Assembly (NCBI GenBank): GCA_023392205.1
Contig: JAEVZN010000352.1
Coordinates: forward strand, 1 to 6,525
Direction: 5' to 3'
Origin: Pseudomonadota bacterium
GTDB lineage: Bacteria; Pseudomonadota; Alphaproteobacteria; Rhizobiales; Xanthobacteraceae
DNA length: 6,525 nucleotides
Positions 1-6,492 of the stretch are shown here, in pieces. Below the pieces are notes generated by a model, which was not told the DNA's origin, did not search any database, and saw nothing but the letters and a program-made list of their open reading frames with translations. The translations under genes were made by a program, and so were the position numbers. Numbering within the stretch: the stretch's first letter is position 1; the number at the start of each line of letters is the position of its first letter.

Positions 1-1249
1 CACCATGGCCGCCGATCTGCGTCTGCGCGACGCCATCGAAACCATTCCCGAAGCCTTCGTGTTGTGGGATTCCGACAATCGCCTGGTTCTGTGCAATTCG
101 AATTTTCAGGATCTGCACAAATTGCCCGAAGAGATGGTGCAGCCCGGCATCGCCTACGAAACCATCGCCGCGGCTGGCCGCGCCCATCTGCATTCAAGCC
201 GCGTCGCCAATATCGGTCAGGAAACGCCCGGCGCCCGCACCTTCGAGGCGCAACTCGACGACGGAAACTGGCTGTTCAGCGAGCGCCGCACCAAGGACGG
301 CGGCTATGTGTCGGTCGGAACCAACATCACCAGCCTGAAGCATCAGGAACACAAGCTGAAAAACAGCGAGACGCGTCTCCTCGCCACGGTGGAGGATCTG
401 CGTCAGTCCAAGGCGCAGCTCGAAGACCTCGCGCAGAAATATATCGCCGAGAAGGATCGCGCCGAAGAGGCCAACAATACCAAGTCGAAATTCCTGGCCA
501 ATATGAGCCACGAATTACGCACGCCGCTGAACGCGATCATCGGATTTTCCGAGATCATGGAAAAAGGCATGTTCGGCGCGTTGGGTGCCGACAAGTATCA
601 CGAATATTGCCGGGATATCCGCGAGAGCGGCAAGTATCTGCTGGATGTCATCAACGACGTGCTCGACATGTCCAAGATCGAGGCCGGCCGCATGCGGCTC
701 GAACCCGAACCGGTCGTGCTCGACCAGATCCTTTCCGATTCCCTGCGGGTTGTGTCCACCCGCGCCGACGAGAAGAATCTCACGCTCACCTCCCGGATCG
801 CGCCCGATCTCACCTTTCGTGCCGACCGCCGCGCACTCAAGCAGATCGCCCTTAATCTTCTGTCCAATGCCGTGAAGTTCACCCCCGCCGGCGGCCATGT
901 GATCGTGCGTGGACGACGCGCGGGCGGCTGCGTTCTGATCAGCATCAGCGACAGCGGAATCGGGATCGAGAAAGAGGCGCTCAAGCGACTCGGCACCCCG
1001 TTCGAGCAGGTGGAGAGCCAGTTGACCAAGACCCATCACGGATCGGGACTGGGGCTGGCCATCGCCAAATCGCTGGTCGAATTGCATGGCGGCCGCATGC
1101 GCATCCGCTCGGCGCCGGGCATCGGCACGATCGTGCAATTGCGGCTGCCGGTAAACGGTCCGACGCTTGACCCCAAAGTTGACGCCAAAGTCGAAGCAAA
1201 AACTGCATCCCGCGTCACGGCGCGGCCGCAACGCCGCATTGCCGGTTAA
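1..1249 (+). CDS. pleC: PleC/PdhS-family PAS sensor histidine kinase, 3' part (5' end outside window)
   Basis: The reading frame is open to the left edge, so the ATG at 5-7 is probably an internal Met and the gene starts upstream. Residues below are counted from that Met. A PAS domain (about 4-115, starting AIETIPEAFVLWD) leads through a helical, probably coiled-coil linker (about 112-160) into the dimerisation/phosphotransfer domain with phosphoacceptor H169 in the H-box MSHELRTPLNAI. The ATP-binding domain has an N box (N284, N288), a G1 box (D316-G320) and a G2 box GSGLGL (346-351). The segment after the H-box (FSEIM, FG, Y, DI, SG, LL, INDVLD) and FEQVESQLTKTHHGSGLGL are the signature of the alphaproteobacterial PleC/DivJ/PdhS kinases, and the PAS and G2 regions look most like PleC. 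In Caulobacter, PleC acts as kinase/phosphatase on DivK and PleD to control polarity and the cell cycle. Membrane segments expected for PleC would lie in the missing N-terminal part. After the catalytic domain (about residue 382) comes a short Lys/Ala-rich tail. Histidine kinase identity is certain. The pleC assignment is likely, but another PdhS-family paralogue is possible. Confidence 0.88.
   Translation, partial: TMAADLRLRDAIETIPEAFVLWDSDNRLVLCNSNFQDLHKLPEEMVQPGIAYETIAAAGRAHLHSSRVANIGQETPGARTFEAQLDDGNWLFSERRTKDGGYVSVGTNITSLKHQEHKLKNSETRLLATVEDLRQSKAQLEDLAQKYIAEKDRAEEANNTKSKFLANMSHELRTPLNAIIGFSEIMEKGMFGALGADKYHEYCRDIRESGKYLLDVINDVLDMSKIEAGRMRLEPEPVVLDQILSDSLRVVSTRADEKNLTLTSRIAPDLTFRADRRALKQIALNLLSNAVKFTPAGGHVIVRGRRAGGCVLISISDSGIGIEKEALKRLGTPFEQVESQLTKTHHGSGLGLAIAKSLVELHGGRMRIRSAPGIGTIVQLRLPVNGPTLDPKVDAKVEAKTASRVTARPQRRIAG
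1166..1201 (+). repeat. 12-bp tandem repeat, three copies, in the 3' end of the pleC-like gene
   Basis: Three adjacent 12-base units (1166-1177, 1178-1189, 1190-1201) encode LDPK, VDAK and VEAK. The first two differ at two positions; the third is more diverged but keeps the period and the closing AAA codon. The unit is in frame, so gain or loss of copies would only change the length of the charged C-terminal tail, which lies outside the conserved catalytic domain. This looks like slippage-generated low-complexity sequence. No function is indicated. Confidence 0.7.
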
Positions 1250-4233
1250 TCTGGCTCGCGGTCCGACGGACCGAGCAGGATATTGAAGCGCTCGCGCACC
1301 CGCTCCTGCGTTTCCGCCACATGCGCCGCCAATGTCGGGAAATCCGGCACGTCGGCCGCGCGCGTCAGAAGCCGCAGCAATCCCGGATCGGCCTTTTTCG
1401 GATCGAAGGGCGCCGACAGACACAGCCGCAGGATCTGACTGAGATTTTGATAAAGCTGCACCGCCGGACGCAGCACTTCGGAATCTTCCGGCGCCAGCAG
1501 CCCGAGCCGCGCCGCACGCTCCAGCACCCGCGCAGTGGAGGCATCCAGAATTTCCGGATGATCCACGGCATGCACGAGTTGCAGATATTGCGCGATGAAT
1601 TCGATATCGACGAGTCCGCCGGCCGCGTATTTGAAATCCCAGCGATCGGCCTCCCCGCGCTCGGCGGCGATCGCCTGCCGCATCTCGAAGGCATCGCCCG
1701 CAATCACACGCGGGTCGCGACGCTGCGCGATCACGCTGCGGATGGTCTCGCTGACCTGAGCGCCGAAACTGCCGGTCGCCGACACCACCCGCGCGCGGGT
1801 CAGCGCCATATGCTCCCAGGTCCAGGCTTCGTTCAATTGATAGTCGCGGAAGGAATCGATCTTGGTCGCCACCGGACCGGCGCGGCCGGACGGACGCAGG
1901 CGCATATCGACGTTGTAAAGCGCGCCGTAATTGGTGGGTGCGGTCAGCGCCGAGATGAAGCGCTTGGTCAGCCGCGCGAAATATTGCGCGCCATAGAGCG
2001 AACGCTCGCCATTGGACTCCGGTTCGGTCTCATCGAAGTCATAGACCAGAATGAGATCGAGATCGGAGCTTGCGGTCATTTCCCGGCCACCGAGCTTACC
2101 GAGCGCAAGCCAGGCCGTCTGCTGCCCCCGAATGAGTCCGTAGGTCTCCGCAAAGACCTGTTCGACATCGGCATGCAGCGCCCGGATGATGACATCGGCC
2201 AGCCGCGCATAGGCCTCACCCGCCTGTTCGGCGGAGACGGTGCCGGACAGAATGCGCACGCCGATCAGGAACATGTGCTCCTGTCCGAACAGCCGCAAAC
2301 GGTCGAGCTTGTCCTCGTAGGACACCGACTGGTCGAGCGAGCGCGACAATTCCTGCGACAAGGTGTGCGCATCAGGCAGCACGCCGAAAAATGCCGGATC
2401 GATCAGCGCATCCATCACCTGCGGCTGATGTGCGAGAATGTCCGCCAGACGCGGCGCCGTACCGAGCATCAGCGACACCAGCGCCAGCAAATCCGGGTTT
2501 TGCAGAAGCAGCGAGATCAGCCGCCCGCCGAAGGCCCCATGAAGGCCGGAAAGGAAGCGGTCGAAAGAGAGCACCGCCTGTTCGCGGTTCTCGTGGCGCG
2601 CCAGATGCTCGATCAGCGGCGGGATCAACTGCTGCAATTGCGTGCGTGCAAAGTCGCTGCGCAAGGCCAGATAGCGTCCACTATTCCAGCTGCGGATGGT
2701 GGCGGAAATTTCCAGCGGATTGCGAAAGCCCATCTCGGCGAGACGATCCAGTGTTTCGCGATCGTCCTCATCCTTGGGAAATTTGAGCCGCTGGTCGGCG
2801 GGCAACGGCACCGGCTCGAAGAGCTGCGAATATTGCTGCTGCACCTTGCGCAGGTGATGTAGCAGCGCCTCGGAAAAAGCCGGGACGCCGTCAAAGCCGA
2901 GAAAATGTGCGAATTGCGCCAGCTGGTCGGGCTCAGAGGGCAACGAATGGGTCTGTTCGTCGGCCACCATCTGCAATCGGTGCTCGACGCGGCGCAGAAA
3001 CAGATAGGCCGCCTCCAGATCGCCTTTCGCGTCGGTCCCGACCCATTGGCCGTCCGCAAGAGACGCGAGCGTGGTCAGGGTGCGGCGGTCGCGCAATTCC
3101 GGATGGCGTCCGCCTGCGATCAATTGCTGGGTCTGGACGAAGAATTCGACCTCGCGGATACCGCCACGGCCGAGTTTGATATTGTGCCCGGCGACCGCGA
3201 TCTCGCCATGTCCGCGATAAGCGTGAATCTGCCGCTTCATGGCATGGATGTCGGCCAAAGCGGCGAAGTCCATGTATTTGCGCCACACGAATGGTGTCAG
3301 CGCCTTCAGCAGCCTGTCGCCCGCTGCGATGTCGCCGGCGCAGGGACGCGCCTTGATCATCGCCGAGCGTTCCCAGTTCTGCCCGCGATGCTCGTAATAA
3401 TCGAGTGCGGCCGCCACCGAGATAGCAACCTGCGTGGAGGCCGGATCCGGCCGCAGCCGCAAATCCACGCGGAAGACATAGCCGTCGGCTGTGCGCTCCT
3501 GAAGGAGCTTCACAAGCCCGCGCGTCACCCTGATATAGAGCGCCGCCGCTTCCGTCTCGGGCGGGATGCCCGGCGCGTCGGGATCGTAGAAGACGATCAG
3601 GTCGATGTCGCTCGAATAATTCAGTTCGAAGGCGCCCATCTTGCCCATGGCGAGCACGATATAGCCGGAGCCGGTTTCGGGATTGGCAGGGTCTTGCGGC
3701 TCCAGGCGGTCGCGGCGCACGGCGTCGTTGAGCAGGAAACGCACGGCCGCCTGAACGGCGCAATCGGAAAGCCGCGTCAGCGCGTCCGTCACCTGCATCA
3801 CCGGCCAGACGCCACCGATATCGCACAGGGCGATCAGCAACGCGGATTCGGATTTCATTCGCCGCAACAGGCGCATCGCCTCCGCCTCGTCGGCGGTGCC
3901 GGCAATGCGGGTCCGTGTCTCCTGCAGGAGAGCTTCGAAATGCGGTTCGGGTTCGCAGGCGAGCAGACGAACGATGCGCGGCACATCGGCGCGCACCAAT
4001 TCCCACAGATAGGGAGAATATTCGGCAAGGCCCTCGAGCAGCGTCCGCGCCTTCGGATGCGCTGCGAGAATGGCGGCCAGCTCTGCCTTGTCCAGCAGAT
4101 CGGCATCCGGCCGGTCGACAGCACCGGCCTGCGGCGGTCGATACGGGGCCTCGGCGATACGTACGGCGAGCGATGCCGGCGGCAAAGGCAATTGCGCCGG
4201 ATCGCGTTGGTGAAGGGCAGCGCCACTTGTCAT
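1246..4233 (-). CDS. glnE: Bifunctional glutamine synthetase adenylyltransferase / adenylyl-removing enzyme
   Basis: This cytoplasmic enzyme (995 aa) transfers AMP from ATP to a tyrosine of glutamine synthetase (inactivating it) and removes it by phosphorolysis, under control of PII proteins and glutamine. Both nucleotidyltransferase modules are present. The N-terminal adenylyl-removing module has GAFELNYSSDIDLI with metal-binding D209 and D211, then VDLRLRP (256-262) and GRGGIREVEFF (355-365). The C-terminal adenylylating module has LGKLGGREMTASSDLDLI with D724 and D726, then VDMRLRPSG (775-783) and GGLVDIEFIAQ (872-882). Each module is followed by a helical GlnD/UTase-like region (about 320-465 and 830-960), with a helical linker between. 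Length is slightly above the roughly 950 aa of the E. coli enzyme, consistent with alphaproteobacterial members. The ATG at 4233 is the only usual start in the 41-bp gap after the kinase gene; the next in-frame Met is residue 120, too late. No good Shine-Dalgarno precedes it, and residues 1-45 are Ala/Pro-rich and probably unconserved, so the exact start is less sure than the identity. Both active sites look intact. Probably co-transcribed with the upstream kinase. Confidence 0.97.
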   Translation of the reverse strand: MTSGAALHQRDPAQLPLPPASLAVRIAEAPYRPPQAGAVDRPDADLLDKAELAAILAAHPKARTLLEGLAEYSPYLWELVRADVPRIVRLLACEPEPHFEALLQETRTRIAGTADEAEAMRLLRRMKSESALLIALCDIGGVWPVMQVTDALTRLSDCAVQAAVRFLLNDAVRRDRLEPQDPANPETGSGYIVLAMGKMGAFELNYSSDIDLIVFYDPDAPGIPPETEAAALYIRVTRGLVKLLQERTADGYVFRVDLRLRPDPASTQVAISVAAALDYYEHRGQNWERSAMIKARPCAGDIAAGDRLLKALTPFVWRKYMDFAALADIHAMKRQIHAYRGHGEIAVAGHNIKLGRGGIREVEFFVQTQQLIAGGRHPELRDRRTLTTLASLADGQWVGTDAKGDLEAAYLFLRRVEHRLQMVADEQTHSLPSEPDQLAQFAHFLGFDGVPAFSEALLHHLRKVQQQYSQLFEPVPLPADQRLKFPKDEDDRETLDRLAEMGFRNPLEISATIRSWNSGRYLALRSDFARTQLQQLIPPLIEHLARHENREQAVLSFDRFLSGLHGAFGGRLISLLLQNPDLLALVSLMLGTAPRLADILAHQPQVMDALIDPAFFGVLPDAHTLSQELSRSLDQSVSYEDKLDRLRLFGQEHMFLIGVRILSGTVSAEQAGEAYARLADVIIRALHADVEQVFAETYGLIRGQQTAWLALGKLGGREMTASSDLDLILVYDFDETEPESNGERSLYGAQYFARLTKRFISALTAPTNYGALYNVDMRLRPSGRAGPVATKIDSFRDYQLNEAWTWEHMALTRARVVSATGSFGAQVSETIRSVIAQRRDPRVIAGDAFEMRQAIAAERGEADRWDFKYAAGGLVDIEFIAQYLQLVHAVDHPEILDASTARVLERAARLGLLAPEDSEVLRPAVQLYQNLSQILRLCLSAPFDPKKADPGLLRLLTRAADVPDFPTLAAHVAETQERVRERFNILLGPSDREPD
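1254..1276. terminator. GC-rich hairpin just past the convergent stop codons; possible transcription end or pause
   Basis: GGTCC (1260-1264) pairs with GGACC (1268-1272) around a 3-base loop. The outer GCTC (1254-1257) pairs with GAGC (1273-1276) after a 2-base bulge, giving 9 pairs in all. It starts 4 bases after the TAA of the plus-strand kinase and lies within the last codons of glnE. No T-tract follows on either strand, so it does not fit a classical intrinsic terminator. It could be a pause site, a 3'-end stabiliser or just GC-rich coding sequence. Confidence 0.25.
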
Positions 4234-4274
4234 CGCTGCCGGGCATAGACCAGCCGGGTTAAAATTGGGAGTGT
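4234..4274. other. 41-bp gap between the kinase gene and glnE
   Basis: This is the only untranslated spacer inside the minus-strand gene group. It contains a short AT-rich run (TTAAAATT at 4259-4266) in otherwise GC-rich DNA. There is no convincing promoter, no terminator hairpin with a T-tract, and no strong Shine-Dalgarno before the glnE ATG. It is short enough for read-through from the kinase gene, although a weak internal promoter cannot be excluded by eye. Confidence 0.5.
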
Positions 4275-5750
4275 TTATGCGGGAGCGGGCCGTGCTGTGG
4301 GCACGCCGGACGGTTGCGGCGCTGCGGTCTCGGCCGCGCCGGAGCCGGGCACATGGATATGGAGTGGCAAAATCAGCGTGGCCTTGAGGCCCGGCGCATG
4401 ATCCTCCAGCCGCAATTCGCCGCCATGCAGCCGCGCCACCGCCGAGGCGAGCGACAGGCCGAGGCCGGAGCCCGGTACCGAACGGCTTTTCTCCAGCCGC
4501 ACGAAGCGCTCCACAGCCCGGCTTTTATCGTCTGCCGCAATCCCCGGCCCCCTGTCGGCCACGCTGAGCATGGCGCGATCGCCCTCGATCCGGGCCGAGA
4601 CGGTGACGGCTGTGGAGACACCATTGCTCTCGCTCAGCGGCGCTGCATATTTGATGGCATTATCCACCAGATTGGCCAGTGCCTGCCCGATCAATTCGCG
4701 GTTTCCGTTGATCGTCACGGCGCCCGGCGCATCGACCTCAAGTGTCAGGCCCTGCTCTTCCGCCAGCGGTTCGTACAATTCGCCGACCGCGCGCGCGGCT
4801 TCGGCGGCATCGAACGCGGCCATATTGTCGCGGGCCTGTCCGGATTCGGCCCGCGCGATCATCAGCAGCGCATTGAAGGTGCGGATCAGCGAATCGGATT
4901 CCTCGATCGTGGCTTCCAGCGCCGCACGGTAATCGGCCACATCACCGGGCTGCCGCAACGCCTCCTCGGCGCGGTTGCGCAGCCGCGTGAGCGGCGTCTT
5001 GAGGTCGTGCGCGATATTGTCGGACACTTCCTTGAGGCCGAGCATCAGCGCCTCGATGCGGTCCAGCATCTCGTTGAGATTGAGCGCCAGCCGGTCGAGT
5101 TCGTCGCCGCTGCCGGCCACCGGCAGGCGGCCGGACAGGTCGCCGCCCATGATCGTGCGGGTGGTCTCGGTCATCGCATCGACCCGGCGCAGCATGCGCC
5201 GCGCCACGAAAAATCCGCCGATCAGGCCAAGGATGATGACCACGGCCGCCGACCATTTTCCGGCATCCAGCACGACCTGAAACAGCCGGTCGCGCTCGTC
5301 CAGATCGCGGCCCACCAGCAGCTTGAAGCCGCCGGGCAATTGGTGGACGCGCACGATGGCGCCATGCAGTTCGGAGGTTTCGCTTTCCTCGATGCGGCGA
5401 TAGACGGTCTCGGTCCAGCCCGGCTTGTCGAGGATGCCGGTCGGCAGCGAGCCGACATTGCCCGCAACGCCCTCACCGCCCGGCGTCGTGAACAGATAGA
5501 GGCTCGATCCCGGCCGCCGTGAACGCGATTCCACGACGAAGGTCAGACGGCGGATGCCGCCGGCGTTGAAGTGGTCGATGAGACCGGACATCTCCGCATC
5601 GACCACCTGCGTCACCTGCTCGGTGAAAAGCCGCTGGGTGTTGAATGCAAAATATCCGAGCAAAAAGACCGCAAACAGCGCGAACACCGTCAGATAGACC
5701 AGCGTCAGCTTGAAGGCCGTCGTCCGGAACAGCTTGCCGAGCGCGGTCAC
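4275..5750 (-). CDS. Two-transmembrane HAMP sensor histidine kinase, partner of the adjacent response regulator
   Basis: A 491-aa inner-membrane kinase with textbook order. A first membrane segment (about 13-35) is followed by a periplasmic domain of about 130 residues (36-166) and a second membrane segment (about 167-183). Next come HAMP (about 184-237), the dimerisation/phosphoacceptor domain with H248 in SDNIAHDLKTPLTRL, and the ATP-binding domain with N box (N360, N364), G1 box DRGPGIA (399-405), F-box region (about 416) and G2 box GSGLGL (427-432). A Pro/Ala-rich tail (about 468-491) follows. It should sense an envelope signal and phosphorylate, or dephosphorylate, the response regulator encoded just upstream. 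I recognise no family for the sensor domain, so the signal is unknown. The start is GTG, 4 bp after the regulator's TGA, which suggests translational coupling. The next Met (residue 54) lies beyond the first membrane segment, which supports the GTG. All catalytic motifs look intact. The H-box and HAMP layout resemble EnvZ/CpxA-like and metal-sensor kinases, which is too general to name a gene. Confidence 0.95.
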   Translation of the reverse strand: MTALGKLFRTTAFKLTLVYLTVFALFAVFLLGYFAFNTQRLFTEQVTQVVDAEMSGLIDHFNAGGIRRLTFVVESRSRRPGSSLYLFTTPGGEGVAGNVGSLPTGILDKPGWTETVYRRIEESETSELHGAIVRVHQLPGGFKLLVGRDLDERDRLFQVVLDAGKWSAAVVIILGLIGGFFVARRMLRRVDAMTETTRTIMGGDLSGRLPVAGSGDELDRLALNLNEMLDRIEALMLGLKEVSDNIAHDLKTPLTRLRNRAEEALRQPGDVADYRAALEATIEESDSLIRTFNALLMIARAESGQARDNMAAFDAAEAARAVGELYEPLAEEQGLTLEVDAPGAVTINGNRELIGQALANLVDNAIKYAAPLSESNGVSTAVTVSARIEGDRAMLSVADRGPGIAADDKSRAVERFVRLEKSRSVPGSGLGLSLASAVARLHGGELRLEDHAPGLKATLILPLHIHVPGSGAAETAAPQPSGVPTARPAPA

Positions 5751-5754
5751 GGCG

Positions 5755-6441
5755 TCAGGGCTGGCGCGCGCCGTCGCGGATCATGTATCCGGCGCCGCGG
5801 ATGGTGTGCAGCAAAGGCTGCGAGAATCCCTTGTCGATCTTCGAGCGCAGCCGCGAGATATGCACGTCGATCACGTTGGTCTGCGGATCGAAGTGATAAT
5901 CCCACACATTCTCCAGCAGCATGGTGCGCGTCACCACCTGCCCCGCATGCTTCATCAGATATTCGAGCAGGCGGAATTCGCGCGGCTGCAGGACCACCTC
6001 TTCACTGCCGCGTGTCACGCGATGCGACAACCGGTCGAGTTCAAGGTCTCCCACGCGATAGAGCGTCTCCTCGTTGCGACCGCCACGGCGGCGCGCCAGC
6101 ACTTCGACGCGCGCCAGCAATTCAGAAAAGGAATAGGGCTTGGGCAGATAATCGTCGCCGCCGGCGCGCAAGCCTTTGACGCGATCGTCGACCTGGCCAA
6201 GCGCGGACAGAATGAGGACGGGCGTCTCGATCTTCTTGTCGCGCAACTCGCCGATCACCGACAGGCCGTCGCGCTTGGGCAGCATGCGGTCGACGATGAG
6301 CACGTCGTAATCGCCGTCCAGCGCCATGGCGAGGCCCTCCTCGCCATCCGCCGCATGATCGGCGACATGGCCGGTCTCGCGAAAGGCGCGGGCGATGTAT
6401 TCGGCGGCGTCACGATCGTCTTCGATGATCAACAGGCGCAT
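5755..6441 (-). CDS. OmpR/PhoB-family response regulator transcription factor
   Basis: A 228-aa DNA-binding regulator of full family length. The receiver domain (1-116) has the acidic pair D8/D9, phosphoacceptor D51 (in LIVDRMLP), S79, Y98 and K101 followed by P102, so it should be phosphorylated normally. The C-terminal winged-helix domain (about 128-223) has LQPREFRLLEYLM (151-163), VWDYHFDP (179-186), the probable recognition helix VIDVHISRLRSKID (190-203) and the wing IRGAGYMI (214-221). The start at ATG 6441 is placed by the canonical MRLLIIEDD opening, and GAAGG lies 4 bases upstream of it. The frame stays open further upstream, but the residues there do not look like a receiver domain. 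It is the first gene of the regulator-kinase-glnE group on this strand and very likely the target of the adjacent kinase. OmpR-family regulators often bind direct repeats and control their own operon; a candidate repeat is present upstream. Regulon unknown. The winged-helix sequence resembles CopR/CusR/QseB-like regulators in general, without allowing a specific name. Confidence 0.96.
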   Translation of the reverse strand: MRLLIIEDDRDAAEYIARAFRETGHVADHAADGEEGLAMALDGDYDVLIVDRMLPKRDGLSVIGELRDKKIETPVLILSALGQVDDRVKGLRAGGDDYLPKPYSFSELLARVEVLARRRGGRNEETLYRVGDLELDRLSHRVTRGSEEVVLQPREFRLLEYLMKHAGQVVTRTMLLENVWDYHFDPQTNVIDVHISRLRSKIDKGFSQPLLHTIRGAGYMIRDGARQP

Positions 6442-6444
6442 GTT

Positions 6445-6483
6445 GCCTTCGCTCGTCGCATGATCGGGTACGCCTTCGCCCGT
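6445..6483. repeat. 12-bp imperfect direct repeat upstream of the response regulator
   Basis: GCCTTCGCTCGT (6445-6456) and GCCTTCGCCCGT (6472-6483) match at 11 of 12 positions with 27 bp from start to start. The copy nearest the gene includes the presumed ribosome binding site, and the other overlaps the left arm of the inverted repeat. Direct repeats are the usual target form for OmpR-family regulators, but their half-sites normally lie 10-11 bp apart, so autoregulation is only a possibility. Confidence 0.35.
6446..6450 (-). promoter_or_regulatory. Likely ribosome binding site of the response regulator gene
   Basis: On the minus strand GAAGG is followed by CAAC and then the ATG at 6441. The purine match to anti-Shine-Dalgarno is moderate and the 4-base spacing is on the short side, but it supports this start together with the conserved MRLLIIEDD N-terminus. 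Confidence 0.5.
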
Positions 6484-6492
6484 TCCGGGCGA
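6476..6492. repeat. Perfect 7-bp inverted repeat upstream of the response regulator
   Basis: TCGCCCG (6476-6482) and CGGGCGA (6486-6492) are separated by TTC, forming a GC-rich stem 35 bp before the regulator ATG. On the minus strand no T-run follows, so it is not a good terminator for an upstream gene; on the plus strand only TTT follows. It may be an operator, a leader hairpin, or chance. Confidence 0.45.

Noticed and set aside
515..1423. Minus-strand open frame (302 codons) opposite the PleC-like kinase and running past the glnE end
   Set aside because: It overlaps the conserved kinase core antisense and the glnE 3' end out of frame, with no domain visible.
2063..2128. GlnE adenylyltransferase motif reads GREMTASSDLDLI, where the E. 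coli enzyme has EL in place of EM
   Set aside because: The metal-binding Asp pair (D724, D726) and surrounding motif are intact, and Met in place of Leu fits alphaproteobacterial GlnE proteins, so it is not evidence of lost activity.
1321..2862. Long plus-strand open frame (513 codons) opposite glnE
   Set aside because: It lies antisense to the strongly conserved glnE, and its translation is rich in Arg, Gln and His with no recognisable domain. Long antisense frames are expected in GC-rich DNA.
2905..4248. Plus-strand open frame (447 codons) opposite the N-terminal half of glnE
   Set aside because: It mirrors glnE coding sequence, has no motifs, and its composition fits an antisense shadow.
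4234..4274. Possible nitrogen-responsive (sigma-54 or NtrC) promoter before glnE
   Set aside because: No GG-N10-GC element or NtrC-like dyad could be found in the gap.
4314..5522. Plus-strand open frame (402 codons) opposite the membrane histidine kinase
   Set aside because: It is His/Arg/Gln-rich with no domain, and lies fully within a gene with all kinase motifs on the other strand.
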